Positions 24,412 to 31,245 of a stretch of DNA of 40,227 bases are shown one piece after another. This stretch comes from Nitrosarchaeum sp. GTDB lineage: Archaea > Thermoproteota > Nitrososphaeria > Nitrososphaerales > Nitrosopumilaceae. The stretch is taken from positions 1-40,227 of the forward strand of contig JAGXTE010000041.1 in the NCBI GenBank assembly GCA_018334095.1, written 5' to 3'. The first letter of the stretch is position 1. The number at the start of each line of letters is the position of its first letter. The translations under genes were made by a program, and so were the position numbers. Below the pieces are notes generated by a model that had not been told where the DNA came from, did not search any database, and saw nothing but the letters and a program-made list of their open reading frames with translations.

Positions 24412-24624
24412 CTAATATCTTATCATTCGTTTTCCATTAAGACTTTTTTTTGGGTTTAGTCTAGACCTTAAGCGGAACTTAGTTTGGCAACACGGACATC
24501 TCGTATCATAAGAAATCATAAAAATAGAACATTGTGAACAACGTTTTTGACCACTTTCATATCTAGTACGTCCACTAATTGTTTTAGCTTCAAAATCTAC
24601 GCATAATCCTTTGCATCTATTCAT
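24412..24624 (-). CDS. small cysteine-rich putative zinc-ribbon protein, copy 2
   Basis: A 70-residue paralogue of the proteins at 9853 and 26633: CKGLC at the N-terminus, CSQC in the middle and CPCC, with a basic C-terminal tail. RYESGQKRC and TRCPCCQ match the family pattern. It has the AGTTTGTTTGA motif starting exactly 40 bp upstream of the ATG. It lies downstream of the ynfA remnant on the opposite strand, as copy 3 does with the intact ynfA pair. Confidence 0.75.
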   Translation of the reverse strand: MNRCKGLCVDFEAKTISGRTRYESGQKRCSQCSIFMISYDTRCPCCQTKFRLRSRLNPKKSLNGKRMIRY

Positions 24625-24663
24625 GTTGGATTATCAGTGTTTTTATTCACTAATTAATTATGA

Positions 24664-24694
24664 AGTTTGTTTGATGGTTGTACTAGTTTTAAAG
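24664..24694 (-). promoter_or_regulatory. putative regulatory motif copy d
   Basis: AGTTTGTTTGATGGTTGTAC followed by TAGTTTTAAAG, a close match to copies a-c. It begins 40 bp upstream of the minus-strand zinc-ribbon gene, the same spacing as copy b has before the blue-copper gene, and about 70 bp before the plus-strand Kelch gene. Confidence 0.5.
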
Positions 24695-24762
24695 TTTCAG
24701 TATGGTCTAGATAGAAAATTAGCAGTTTTTGTTAATTAGGAATTTTTTTAATTCATTATTAC

Positions 24763-25800
24763 TTGGTTAGTTTGTTGAAAATTATTTACATTCTCACGTG
24801 TTTTTTGTTAATATCAATTTCAACAGTTTATGCAGAAGAGCAGTCAGAAGGATGGGAAAGACTAGCCAATATGCCAGAATCTAGATCAGAATCAAAGGCA
24901 CTTGCAAATAATGATAAAATCTACGTAGTTGGTGGGTTAAACAACAAAGAACGTTCAGATAATTCTATGTTTGTCTATGACATAAAAAAAGATACATGGG
25001 ATATTGGAACTTTTATGCCAACAGCACTACATCATTCTGGTGCAGCAAATCACAACGAGAAATTGTATGTGGTTGGAGGATATTATGATGGATGGGTACC
25101 ATCTAATGAATTATTGATTTATGATATTACACTAGATAAATGGTCAAAAGGAGAAAATATGCCTACTGCACGAGGTGCGTTAACTGCAGAGTTTATTGAT
25201 GGAAAATTATATGCAGTTGGTGGATTTAACAAATATACTCGTTATGAGAATGAAGTCTATGATCCATTAACAAATTCTTGGGAGAAAAGAGCAGACATAC
25301 CAACACCTAGAGAACATCATAGTTCTGCAATCCTAGATGGACAGATGTACATCATAGGAGGAAGGGATGGTCAAGTAAATCTTGATGCAACTGAAGTATA
25401 TGATTACACTTTAGATAGTTGGAAGTCATTAGAGCCACTACCTACTGCAAGAAGCGGATTGGCAGCTACAACATTAAATGGAGTAATCTTTGTTTTTGGA
25501 GGTGAAGGATATACTAGTACATTTGGAGAAAATGAAGCATACATTCCAGATAAAGGATGGTTTGAACAACAATCCATGCCAATTCCAAGACATGGGTTAG
25601 ATGCAGTAACAGTTGATGGAAATATTTTTTTAATTGGGGGTGGAACTGCTCCTGGTCCCAGTTACAGTCCAATCATTGAGAAATATCACAATACAATAAT
25701 TCCTGAATTCGGTATTTTTGTTTTGATGATTTTTGCAATGTCTGTGGCAATAACAATTATAGTCACAAAATCTAAATTTCAAAATAATTTACAGTTGTAA
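24763..25800 (+). CDS. secreted Kelch-repeat propeller with PEFG-CTERM
   Basis: A signal peptide (about residues 4-24, ending VYAEEQ) is followed by six Kelch blades, each with a GG pair: IYVVGGLN, LYVVGGYYDG, LYAVGGFNKY, MYIIGGRDGQ, IFVFGGEGYT and IFLIGGGTAP. The protein ends with IIPEFGIFVLMIF, a membrane helix and basic residues, the PEFG-CTERM signal. Kelch propellers bind ligands or partner proteins; sialic-acid mutarotases are one enzymatic branch but nothing here points to that. There is no ATG near the start; TTG codons at 24763, 24772 and 24775 are candidates, and a TATA-like stretch near 24748 favours the latter two. Confidence 0.83.
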   Translation: MVSLLKIIYILTCFLLISISTVYAEEQSEGWERLANMPESRSESKALANNDKIYVVGGLNNKERSDNSMFVYDIKKDTWDIGTFMPTALHHSGAANHNEKLYVVGGYYDGWVPSNELLIYDITLDKWSKGENMPTARGALTAEFIDGKLYAVGGFNKYTRYENEVYDPLTNSWEKRADIPTPREHHSSAILDGQMYIIGGRDGQVNLDATEVYDYTLDSWKSLEPLPTARSGLAATTLNGVIFVFGGEGYTSTFGENEAYIPDKGWFEQQSMPIPRHGLDAVTVDGNIFLIGGGTAPGPSYSPIIEKYHNTIIPEFGIFVLMIFAMSVAITIIVTKSKFQNNLQL

Positions 25801-25855
25801 AGAATTATCAAAAATATCATAACTATAACTCGACCGATTTCTCTAAATCAGTTAA

Positions 25856-25966
25856 TAACATAGAAACTTTATTCCCTTTTTGTATTACATTGAGTACCAA
25901 TTCAAAGAATTTTTTCACTTCAATACTATTATTTTTTCTAGCTGGTCTTTGCGAGATCGGTGGAGG
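25856..25966. repeat. segmental direct repeat, copy 2 (intact)
   Basis: About 111 bp matching 24191-24297, covering the promoter region and 5' end of the first intact ynfA-like gene. The copies are some 1.67 kb apart and enclose a zinc-ribbon gene and the Kelch gene. Confidence 0.85.
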
Positions 25967-26246
25967 TTACCTAGTTTGGCTTTGGTTACGTGAGGATTTT
26001 AGTTGGATGTTAGGTGCAGTTGGAGGATTTGTATTATTTTTGTATGGAATAGTTCCAACGTTTCAAAAAACTCATTTTCATAGAATCTATGCAGCGTATG
26101 GCGGAGTTTTCATTGTAATGTCTATGTTTTGGGGTTGGTTAATTGATGGAGTAGCACCTGACAACTATGACATTATTGGAACTGTAATTGCAGTGATTGG
26201 AGTTTTGATAATTTTCTATTATCCAAGAAAAGGAGATAAGAAATGA
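25890..26246 (+). CDS. YnfA/UPF0060-family small membrane protein, first of a tandem pair
   Basis: This 118-residue, four-helix protein matches the YnfA family, related to small multidrug resistance transporters: LAGLCEIGGGYLVWLWLR in the first helix, the glycine-rich AVGGFVLFLYGIVPTFQ, the loop FHRIYAAYGGVFIVMS, and the last helix ending FYYPR. CEIGGGYLVW is the family signature and carries the conserved glutamate. The start is TTG, with a TATA-like CTTTATTCC about 22 nt upstream. It overlaps the next ynfA-like gene by 4 nt (ATGA). The substrate is unknown; drug or metabolite export is the usual suggestion. Confidence 0.88.
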   Translation: MSTNSKNFFTSILLFFLAGLCEIGGGYLVWLWLREDFSWMLGAVGGFVLFLYGIVPTFQKTHFHRIYAAYGGVFIVMSMFWGWLIDGVAPDNYDIIGTVIAVIGVLIIFYYPRKGDKK

Positions 26247-26575
26247 ATGAAGTTATTTTTTCAACTTTAGGATTATTCTTTTTTGCATCTTTATTAGAAA
26301 TTGGTGGCGGTTATCTTGTTTGGAAATGGTTACGAGTTGGGAAAGGAAAAATATTTGGCGTAATTGGCGGTTTGATTTTGTTTTCGTATGGAATTATTAT
26401 GACATTGCAGCCAGAAAATTTTGGCAAAGTTTACGCTACCTATGGAGGAATATTTGTTGTATCATCAATAATTTGGGGTTATTGGATAGACAAGAAAAAA
26501 CCAGATAGATTTGAGATAATTGGATCAATAGTAGTTTTGATTGGCGTTACAGTTATGTTTTATTTTCCAAGATAA
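26243..26575 (+). CDS. YnfA/UPF0060-family small membrane protein, second of a tandem pair
   Basis: A 110-residue paralogue of the preceding protein with the same signatures: LLEIGGGYLVWKWLR, GVIGGLILFSYGIIMTLQ, YATYGGIFVVSS, FYFPR. It overlaps the first gene by 4 nt, so both are translated from one message in equal amounts. Paired small multidrug resistance proteins often form heterodimers with opposite membrane orientation; the tandem arrangement suggests the same here. The loops differ in charge (first copy acidic near EDF, second basic near RVGKGK), which fits dual topology by inference. Confidence 0.88.
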   Translation: MNEVIFSTLGLFFFASLLEIGGGYLVWKWLRVGKGKIFGVIGGLILFSYGIIMTLQPENFGKVYATYGGIFVVSSIIWGYWIDKKKPDRFEIIGSIVVLIGVTVMFYFPR

Positions 26576-26632
26576 TCTTATTATAAAATTCTTAATCTTA
26601 TTTTAATAATCATGTCTTATAGTTTCAGCATT

Positions 26633-26851
26633 TTAAATCCAAATAAAATTTCTTATCACTTGTAGTTTCTTTCTTGATTTGTTTCCTCTGGGAGTAATTC
26701 TTAATTTACAAGCACAACATGGACATCGTACATCATCATAGAACATAAAAATATCACATTTCGTACAACATTTTTGTCCCATCTCATATCTGTTTTTTCC
26801 TTTGTAGGATTTTGCTTTGAATCTAACACAGATTCCTTTACATGTATTCAT
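26633..26851 (-). CDS. small cysteine-rich putative zinc-ribbon protein, copy 3
   Basis: A 72-residue paralogue of 9853 and 24412: CKGIC, then GQKCCTKC, then RCPCCACK and a basic tail. It has more cysteines than the other copies. It is divergent from the DsbA-like gene. The palindrome TTACATTTGTAA at 26901-26912 lies about 50 bp before its start, so unlike copies 1 and 2 it may belong to the palindrome regulon. Confidence 0.75.
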   Translation of the reverse strand: MNTCKGICVRFKAKSYKGKNRYEMGQKCCTKCDIFMFYDDVRCPCCACKLRITPRGNKSRKKLQVIRNFIWI

Positions 26852-26900
26852 GATGAAATTATGATTAAAGTTTTAATCCATAGTAATTAACTAAGCTAGC

Positions 26901-26912
26901 TTACATTTGTAA
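26901..26912. promoter_or_regulatory. TTACAWWTGTAA operator, site 1
   Basis: TTACATTTGTAA, 50 bp before the zinc-ribbon copy 3 start. Its centre is 52 bp from that of site 2, about five helical turns, so proteins bound at both sites would face the same side of the DNA. Confidence 0.65.
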
Positions 26913-26952
26913 AATTTTACTAGGCAATTATTCATATTCAATATATTTTATT

Positions 26953-26964
26953 TTACAATTGTAA
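26953..26964. promoter_or_regulatory. TTACAWWTGTAA operator, site 2
   Basis: TTACAATTGTAA, a perfect palindrome. It lies just upstream of the TATA box (TATATAT near 26975-26981) and 41 bp before the ATG of the DsbA-like gene. A second palindrome, ATTTTAGCTAAAAT (26989-27002), lies between TATA and start. Confidence 0.75.
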
Positions 26965-27004
26965 AGCATGATTGCTATATATCACTTAATTTTAGCTAAA
27001 ATGT

Positions 27005-27793
27005 ATGGAAGAACAAACTTTACCAGAAGTAAAAAATGAAAATTCCATTTCAATTTCAAAGTCATTATTTAAAAAAATTGTAATACTAGTAATAGGAGTT
27101 GCATTAATTGCTGCATTTTTTGCAGGTTATTTTGTTGGAATAAACAGTGTAGAACCAGAGCAAATTTTCATTCGCAATTCAGAGGAGGTTTTAGGAGCAA
27201 CTGAAAACAAACAAGTAACAAAACCTCAATCTAAATTTATTTCGCTAGATGATGATCCTGTTTTAGGTAATCCAAATGCACCATTAACTATAGTAGAGTT
27301 TTCTGACTTTCAGTGTCCATTCTGTGCTAAGTTCCATGCCCAGACATTACCTTTGATCAATGAAAATTATATAAAAACAGGAAAAATAAAATTTGTTTAC
27401 AGAGATTTTCCTATAACTGGTATTCATCCTAATGCATTACCTGCAGCACTTGCATCAGAATGTGCAGACGATCAAGGAAAGTTTTGGCAATACCATGATC
27501 TGATTTTTGAAAATCAAAAAAATTGGCAGAATCTTGAAATTATTCAATCTACAAACGTATTCAAAAAATATGCCATTGATCTAGGTCTTGACTCATCAGA
27601 ATTTGACTCTTGTTTAGACTCTGGAAAATATTTACAAGAAATCCAAAAAGATCTTGACGATGGTAGAGCATATGGAGTGACAGGTACTCCCGGATTCTTT
27701 GTAGGCAATGAAAAAATTGGTTTTACTACAATAATTGGAGCCCAGCCTTTTGATACGTTTCAAAAAATTATTGAGCAACAATTAGTACAATAA
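27005..27793 (+). CDS. membrane-anchored DsbA-family thiol oxidoreductase
   Basis: An N-terminal membrane helix (residues about 25-45) tethers an exported thioredoxin-fold domain (about 80-262). The active site is C104-P-F-C107 in FSDFQCPFCAKFH, as in DsbA/BdbD/DsbG, and the cis-proline loop is TGTPGFFVG. Two further cysteines in ASECADD and DSCLDSG could form a structural disulphide. It likely makes or repairs disulphides in envelope proteins, relevant here because copper damages such bonds. A TATA box 28 nt upstream makes the message leaderless, and an operator precedes it. The MntR gene follows after 48 bp. Confidence 0.92.
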   Translation: MEEQTLPEVKNENSISISKSLFKKIVILVIGVALIAAFFAGYFVGINSVEPEQIFIRNSEEVLGATENKQVTKPQSKFISLDDDPVLGNPNAPLTIVEFSDFQCPFCAKFHAQTLPLINENYIKTGKIKFVYRDFPITGIHPNALPAALASECADDQGKFWQYHDLIFENQKNWQNLEIIQSTNVFKKYAIDLGLDSSEFDSCLDSGKYLQEIQKDLDDGRAYGVTGTPGFFVGNEKIGFTTIIGAQPFDTFQKIIEQQLVQ

Positions 27794-27841
27794 AATAAAA
27801 AACCAAATACTTATGATGGATTAAAGAATAAGTCCAAGGGG

Positions 27842-28330
27842 ATGTTAAAACAAAATAAAACACCAAATGAAAAAAGAGAACGGCTGGAATCTATAAAAAA
27901 AGTCCACAGCAACAAAAATGTAAAATTTACTAGTAAAATGGAGGATTATCTTGAAGTAATTTCTGAGTTAGTTGAACTCAAAGGATATGCAACTCCTACG
28001 GACATTTCAAATTATATGGATGTCCGCCCTCCAAGTGTTACTAAAATGCTACGTAGATTGAATGCTGATGGATATTTGGAATACACAAAATATCTGGGAT
28101 TAAAACTCACATCTAAAGGAAAAAATATTGCAAATGACATTCGTCAAAAACACAGTGATCTCTTAGAATTTTTTGATGTTATAGGAGTAGATAGTTCGAT
28201 TGCAAATAAAGATGTAGAAGGAATAGAACACCACTTAAACCCAAAAACTATGAAACAGATTAGAAAATTCACCACTTTTCTAAAATCAAAACCAGATTTA
28301 CTGGGTTTACTTAACAAAACAAACGTATAG
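27842..28330 (+). CDS. mntR: MntR-type metal-dependent repressor (DtxR family)
   Basis: The 162 residues align well with bacterial MntR: an HTH (PTDISNYMDVRPPSVTKMLRRLN), the wing YLGLKLTSKG, and the dimer domain. All six MntR metal ligands are in place: D35 and E38 (MEDYLEVI), H104 (RQKHSDLL), and E126, E129 and H130 in VEGIEHHL. MntR represses manganese uptake when Mn2+ is plentiful. A basic N-terminal extension of about 30 residues is unusual. AAGGGG just before the ATG may serve as a Shine-Dalgarno site. There is no SH3 domain. The tandem palindromes at 28398-28435, 70 bp downstream, are its likely operator for the oxidase-ZIP pair. Confidence 0.9.
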   Translation: MLKQNKTPNEKRERLESIKKVHSNKNVKFTSKMEDYLEVISELVELKGYATPTDISNYMDVRPPSVTKMLRRLNADGYLEYTKYLGLKLTSKGKNIANDIRQKHSDLLEFFDVIGVDSSIANKDVEGIEHHLNPKTMKQIRKFTTFLKSKPDLLGLLNKTNV

Positions 28331-28397
28331 ATGTAATTCATCACAAGTTTCTATTATTTTACATTTGGATTTTGTAAATTTGCATCATACTAAAAAA

Positions 28398-28435
28398 GTT
28401 ATACTATACTAACAAAGTTAGCCTAGGCTAACTTT
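28398..28435. promoter_or_regulatory. tandem GTTA-N8-TAAC boxes upstream of the oxidase-ZIP operon
   Basis: Two 16-bp boxes, GTTATACTATACTAAC (28398-28413) and GTTAGCCTAGGCTAAC (28417-28432), have centres 19 bp apart. The second extends to a perfect 22-bp palindrome (28414-28435). Their form resembles DtxR/MntR operators (inverted GTTAG/CTAAC halves). They overlap the promoter (TTTATATT at 28433-28440 or the TATACTATA stretch in the first box). A degenerate TTACATTTG...TTTTGTAAA element at 28359-28378 precedes them. Confidence 0.65.
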
Positions 28436-28451
28436 ATATTGTCATTAAGCA

Positions 28452-29528
28452 ATGTTTCAAACATCAATGATGATAAAATCTCGCTCTACCATCATGATTG
28501 TATTTTTAGTTGCTATCGTGACTATATCATCACTTTTTATTGTATTTCCAGAAGGAATTAATGCTCAACAAGAAGAAAATACCTTTGTAACTCATAGTGG
28601 AGCTATAGTAACAACTACGGGAGAAGTATTAGATCCCTTGTATACTAGTGCAACTGTAGAATTTGATCCAATGGAATATTTACGGGATTTCAATTATGGG
28701 CGAGTTTCACAATTACCTGATGGCACTACTCTTAGAGAATTTACAATTATTGCAAATGATGATAAAATCATGGAAGTCTCTCCAGGGGTTTTTTATAATG
28801 TCTGGACTTTTAATGGAACAGTTCCAGGTCCTACAATAAGAGCCACTGAAGGAGATTTACTCCGAATCAAATTCATCAACAATGGGGAAAAAGAACACAC
28901 TATGCATTTTCATGGAATTCATCCTGCAGAAATGGATGGTGTCTTTGAACCCGTTGGAGGGAATGGTGGGCAATTTGTATATGAATTTGAAGCAGGTCCT
29001 GTCGGTGTACATCCATATCATTGTCATGTGATGCCACTTGAGGAACACATTGTTCATGGTCTTTATGGCGTCTTCATTGTTGATCCAAAAGAAAAACGTC
29101 CACCAGCTGATGAAATGGTTATGGTTCTAAACGGTTTGGATACTGATTTTGATACTGAAAATAATTTCTATGCTGCTAATACTATTCCGTTTTACTATCA
29201 ACATCATCCAATCCAAATTAACACTGGTGAACTAATCCGAGTTTATGTTGTCAACATGGTTGAATTTGATCCAATTAATAATTTACATCTTCATGGAAAT
29301 TTGTACAAATATTATCCTACAGGAACTGATCTTGTTCCCTCTTTTTACACAGATATGATAACTTTATCTCAAACAGAAAGAGGTATTATGGAATTTGAAT
29401 ATGAATACCCTGGAAAATATCTTTTTCATGCTCACAAGGTAGAATTCTCAGAAAAAGGATGGGTCGGAATATTTGCGGTAAACGATACTAGACAGGATCA
29501 ACAAGAATCTGGAGAATATGGAACTTAA
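28452..29528 (+). CDS. two-domain multicopper oxidase with type-1 copper in domain 1
   Basis: The exported enzyme has a signal segment (about residues 12-38) and two cupredoxin domains. Trinuclear-cluster histidines come from H152-F-H154, H190-C191-H192, H279-L-H281 and H326-A-H328. The type-1 site uses C191 and H199, with L204 in the place of the axial methionine, which tends to raise redox potential. Domain 2 has HAH without cysteine, so it has no type-1 copper. This fits two-domain oxidases, less so a NirK nitrite reductase. It overlaps the ZIP transporter gene by 11 nt, pointing to oxidation linked to metal uptake. If TATA is at 28433-28440 the true start may be Met6 or Met7. Confidence 0.88.
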   Translation: MFQTSMMIKSRSTIMIVFLVAIVTISSLFIVFPEGINAQQEENTFVTHSGAIVTTTGEVLDPLYTSATVEFDPMEYLRDFNYGRVSQLPDGTTLREFTIIANDDKIMEVSPGVFYNVWTFNGTVPGPTIRATEGDLLRIKFINNGEKEHTMHFHGIHPAEMDGVFEPVGGNGGQFVYEFEAGPVGVHPYHCHVMPLEEHIVHGLYGVFIVDPKEKRPPADEMVMVLNGLDTDFDTENNFYAANTIPFYYQHHPIQINTGELIRVYVVNMVEFDPINNLHLHGNLYKYYPTGTDLVPSFYTDMITLSQTERGIMEFEYEYPGKYLFHAHKVEFSEKGWVGIFAVNDTRQDQQESGEYGT

Positions 29529-30696
29529 CAGTAAATCATCAAAAGGTAAGATAATTGCTAGTGGCGTAATTCCATTTGTGTTTCTCATAATGTTGATGGC
29601 GTATATTTTTGGTCCTGGTTCTGAACTTTTGGATTTAGGTGTTCCATTACCTGAAATAACTATGGAAAAAATCAATTTTTTGGATTCTGAAATTCAGGTC
29701 ACCGTCAGAAACACAGGTCCAATACCAGTCGAAGTTGCAATGGCAGACATCAATGACAGGATACAACCTGCAGCAGTTGAGCCTGACAGATACTTGCAAC
29801 GATATGAAACAGCTCTTGTGAGAATTCCTTTTGAGTGGAATGAAGCCGAACCATATAGAATTGGAATAACAATTGAAGATGGAACAAGGTTTGAAAAAGA
29901 AATTGAAGCTGCTGCTCCAGCATTAGAACCAACTTTTGATCTTTTGATCTTTTTTGCAATAATTGGAACCTATGTTGGAATTATTCCTGTAATGATTGGT
30001 TTACTGTGGCTTCCATTTATCAAAAAAATTAGCAAGCAAAAATATCATTTCTTTTTAGCTTTAACTGCAGGACTTTTACTTTTCTTAGGAATTGATTCTG
30101 TTGAAGAAGCACTAGAAGTTTCTAAAGAAAGTCTTGCAGATAGTTTTAACGCTACATTGCTTGTTACCACCGTTTTAGTATCTTCATTTCTTGGATTATA
30201 CTATACAGGTGAAAAATTAGTAAATAGAGCAAAAACATCTAGAATTGCCAAACCTGTTGCAATCGCATTAATGATTTCAATTGGTATTGGATTACATAAT
30301 TTTGGTGAAGGTCTTGCCATTGGGGCTGCAGTAGGAATGGGCTCAATAGCATTTAGCACATTTTTGATTGTTGGATTTGCCTTACACAACACTACTGAAG
30401 GAATTGCCATTGCCGCACCCATGTCTAGAGGAAAATTAATGATTGGTAAACTAGCAGCCATGGGATTGATTGCAGGTTCTCCTGCAATTTTTGGTGCCTG
30501 GATAGGAGGTTTTGTTTATTCTCCATTTACATCGGTCTTGTTTTTATCCATTGGGGCGGGAGCAATATTCCAAGTTATTATTACAATTTTAAAATGGATT
30601 CGAGAAGAAGGCGACAAAAATCTTTCAAGTGCTGCCGTTGCTTCAGGTTTTGTTGCAGGGATGGTGATTATGTATTTAACTGGGATCTTGATTTAA
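29518..30696 (+). CDS. ZIP-family metal transporter with exported N-terminal domain
   Basis: Residues about 12-30 form a membrane helix, followed by a roughly 110-residue exported beta domain (residues 40-140), then a ZIP-type transporter of about eight helices. The metal-binding helices read GIGLHNFGEG and FALHNTTEG, the HN-x2-EG motifs of ZIP (ZupT-like) proteins, which bring Zn2+, Fe2+ or Mn2+ into the cell. The extra exported domain is not part of standard ZIP proteins and could dock the multicopper oxidase encoded just upstream, whose gene it overlaps by 11 nt. The MntR-type boxes ahead of the pair suggest manganese or iron supply. Confidence 0.9.
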   Translation: MELNSKSSKGKIIASGVIPFVFLIMLMAYIFGPGSELLDLGVPLPEITMEKINFLDSEIQVTVRNTGPIPVEVAMADINDRIQPAAVEPDRYLQRYETALVRIPFEWNEAEPYRIGITIEDGTRFEKEIEAAAPALEPTFDLLIFFAIIGTYVGIIPVMIGLLWLPFIKKISKQKYHFFLALTAGLLLFLGIDSVEEALEVSKESLADSFNATLLVTTVLVSSFLGLYYTGEKLVNRAKTSRIAKPVAIALMISIGIGLHNFGEGLAIGAAVGMGSIAFSTFLIVGFALHNTTEGIAIAAPMSRGKLMIGKLAAMGLIAGSPAIFGAWIGGFVYSPFTSVLFLSIGAGAIFQVIITILKWIREEGDKNLSSAAVASGFVAGMVIMYLTGILI

Positions 30697-30706
30697 TGAT
30701 GTTATT

Positions 30707-30718
30707 TTACATTTGTAA
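30707..30718. promoter_or_regulatory. TTACAWWTGTAA operator, site 3
   Basis: TTACATTTGTAA followed by AG, 39 bp before the ATG at 30757. The TATA-like AATAAATAT lies between, centred 26 nt before the ATG. Confidence 0.75.
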
Positions 30719-30756
30719 AGTGCTGATAATAAATATGAAATAGTGTAAAATTGTTC

Positions 30757-31197
30757 ATGGTTCATGAATTAGATGATACAGATATCAAAATAATATCATC
30801 ACTTCAGCAAGATGGTAGGAAGTCATTTAGGCAAATTGCACGAGAACTTGGTATCAGTACACCTACTGTACAGGCAAGATATAAGAGACTCGTCAACATT
30901 GGGCTTATCAAATCAATTTCCCCTGTAATCGATTCAACAAATCTTACCAGACCTCAAAAAAAACAAATTCAGATCCATGTCAGTACTCAAAAACCATCCG
31001 ATGTAAATATTGAACCTGGAATGTCTGTAAAAATGACATGTGCTTTATGTAACGGCCAAATTGGAGATACCACTCATGTTTTAAAATTTGCAAATTTTGA
31101 GAGATTTTTTTGTTGCGTTACTTGTAAGGCACATTACAAGGAAAAAAACAGAAAAAGAATAGAATCGGTAATAAAAAGAATCAATGAAGAAAATTAA
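30757..31197 (+). CDS. Lrp/AsnC-type HTH regulator with C-terminal TRASH domain, copy 1
   Basis: I start at the ATG (MVHELDD) since the TATA box is 26 nt before it; an in-frame TTG two codons earlier is less likely. Residues 1-60 are an AsnC/Lrp-type HTH (DIKIISSLQQDGRKSFRQIA, then STPTVQARYKRL). A linker leads to a C-terminal TRASH domain (about 95-135) with C-x2-C (CALC) and CC-x2-C (CCVTC), which binds metals such as copper in archaeal regulators. It has a paralogue at 35260. Both have the TTACAWWTGTAA palindrome 39 bp before the start, as expected for autoregulation. It is the best candidate reader of that site. Confidence 0.88.
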   Translation: MVHELDDTDIKIISSLQQDGRKSFRQIARELGISTPTVQARYKRLVNIGLIKSISPVIDSTNLTRPQKKQIQIHVSTQKPSDVNIEPGMSVKMTCALCNGQIGDTTHVLKFANFERFFCCVTCKAHYKEKNRKRIESVIKRINEEN

Positions 31198-31199
31198 TT

Positions 31200-31211
31200 T
31201 TGCATTTGTAA
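31200..31211. promoter_or_regulatory. TTACAWWTGTAA operator, site 4 (one mismatch)
   Basis: TTGCATTTGTAA followed by AG, 35 bp before the ATG at 31246 of the HtrA-like protease. Confidence 0.6.
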
Positions 31212-31245
31212 AGCACTAGTGTTATTTATTTGTAATTTATTATCT

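Noticed and set aside
28452..29528. Copper nitrite reductase (NirK)
   Set aside because: The HCH and HAH motifs of a trinuclear cluster and the gene overlap with a ZIP transporter fit a two-domain multicopper oxidase; the NirK arrangement of type-1 and type-2 ligands is not seen.
31219..31245. GTG at 31219 as start of the HtrA protease
   Set aside because: The codon is between the operator and the TATA-like box, so it would not be on the message.
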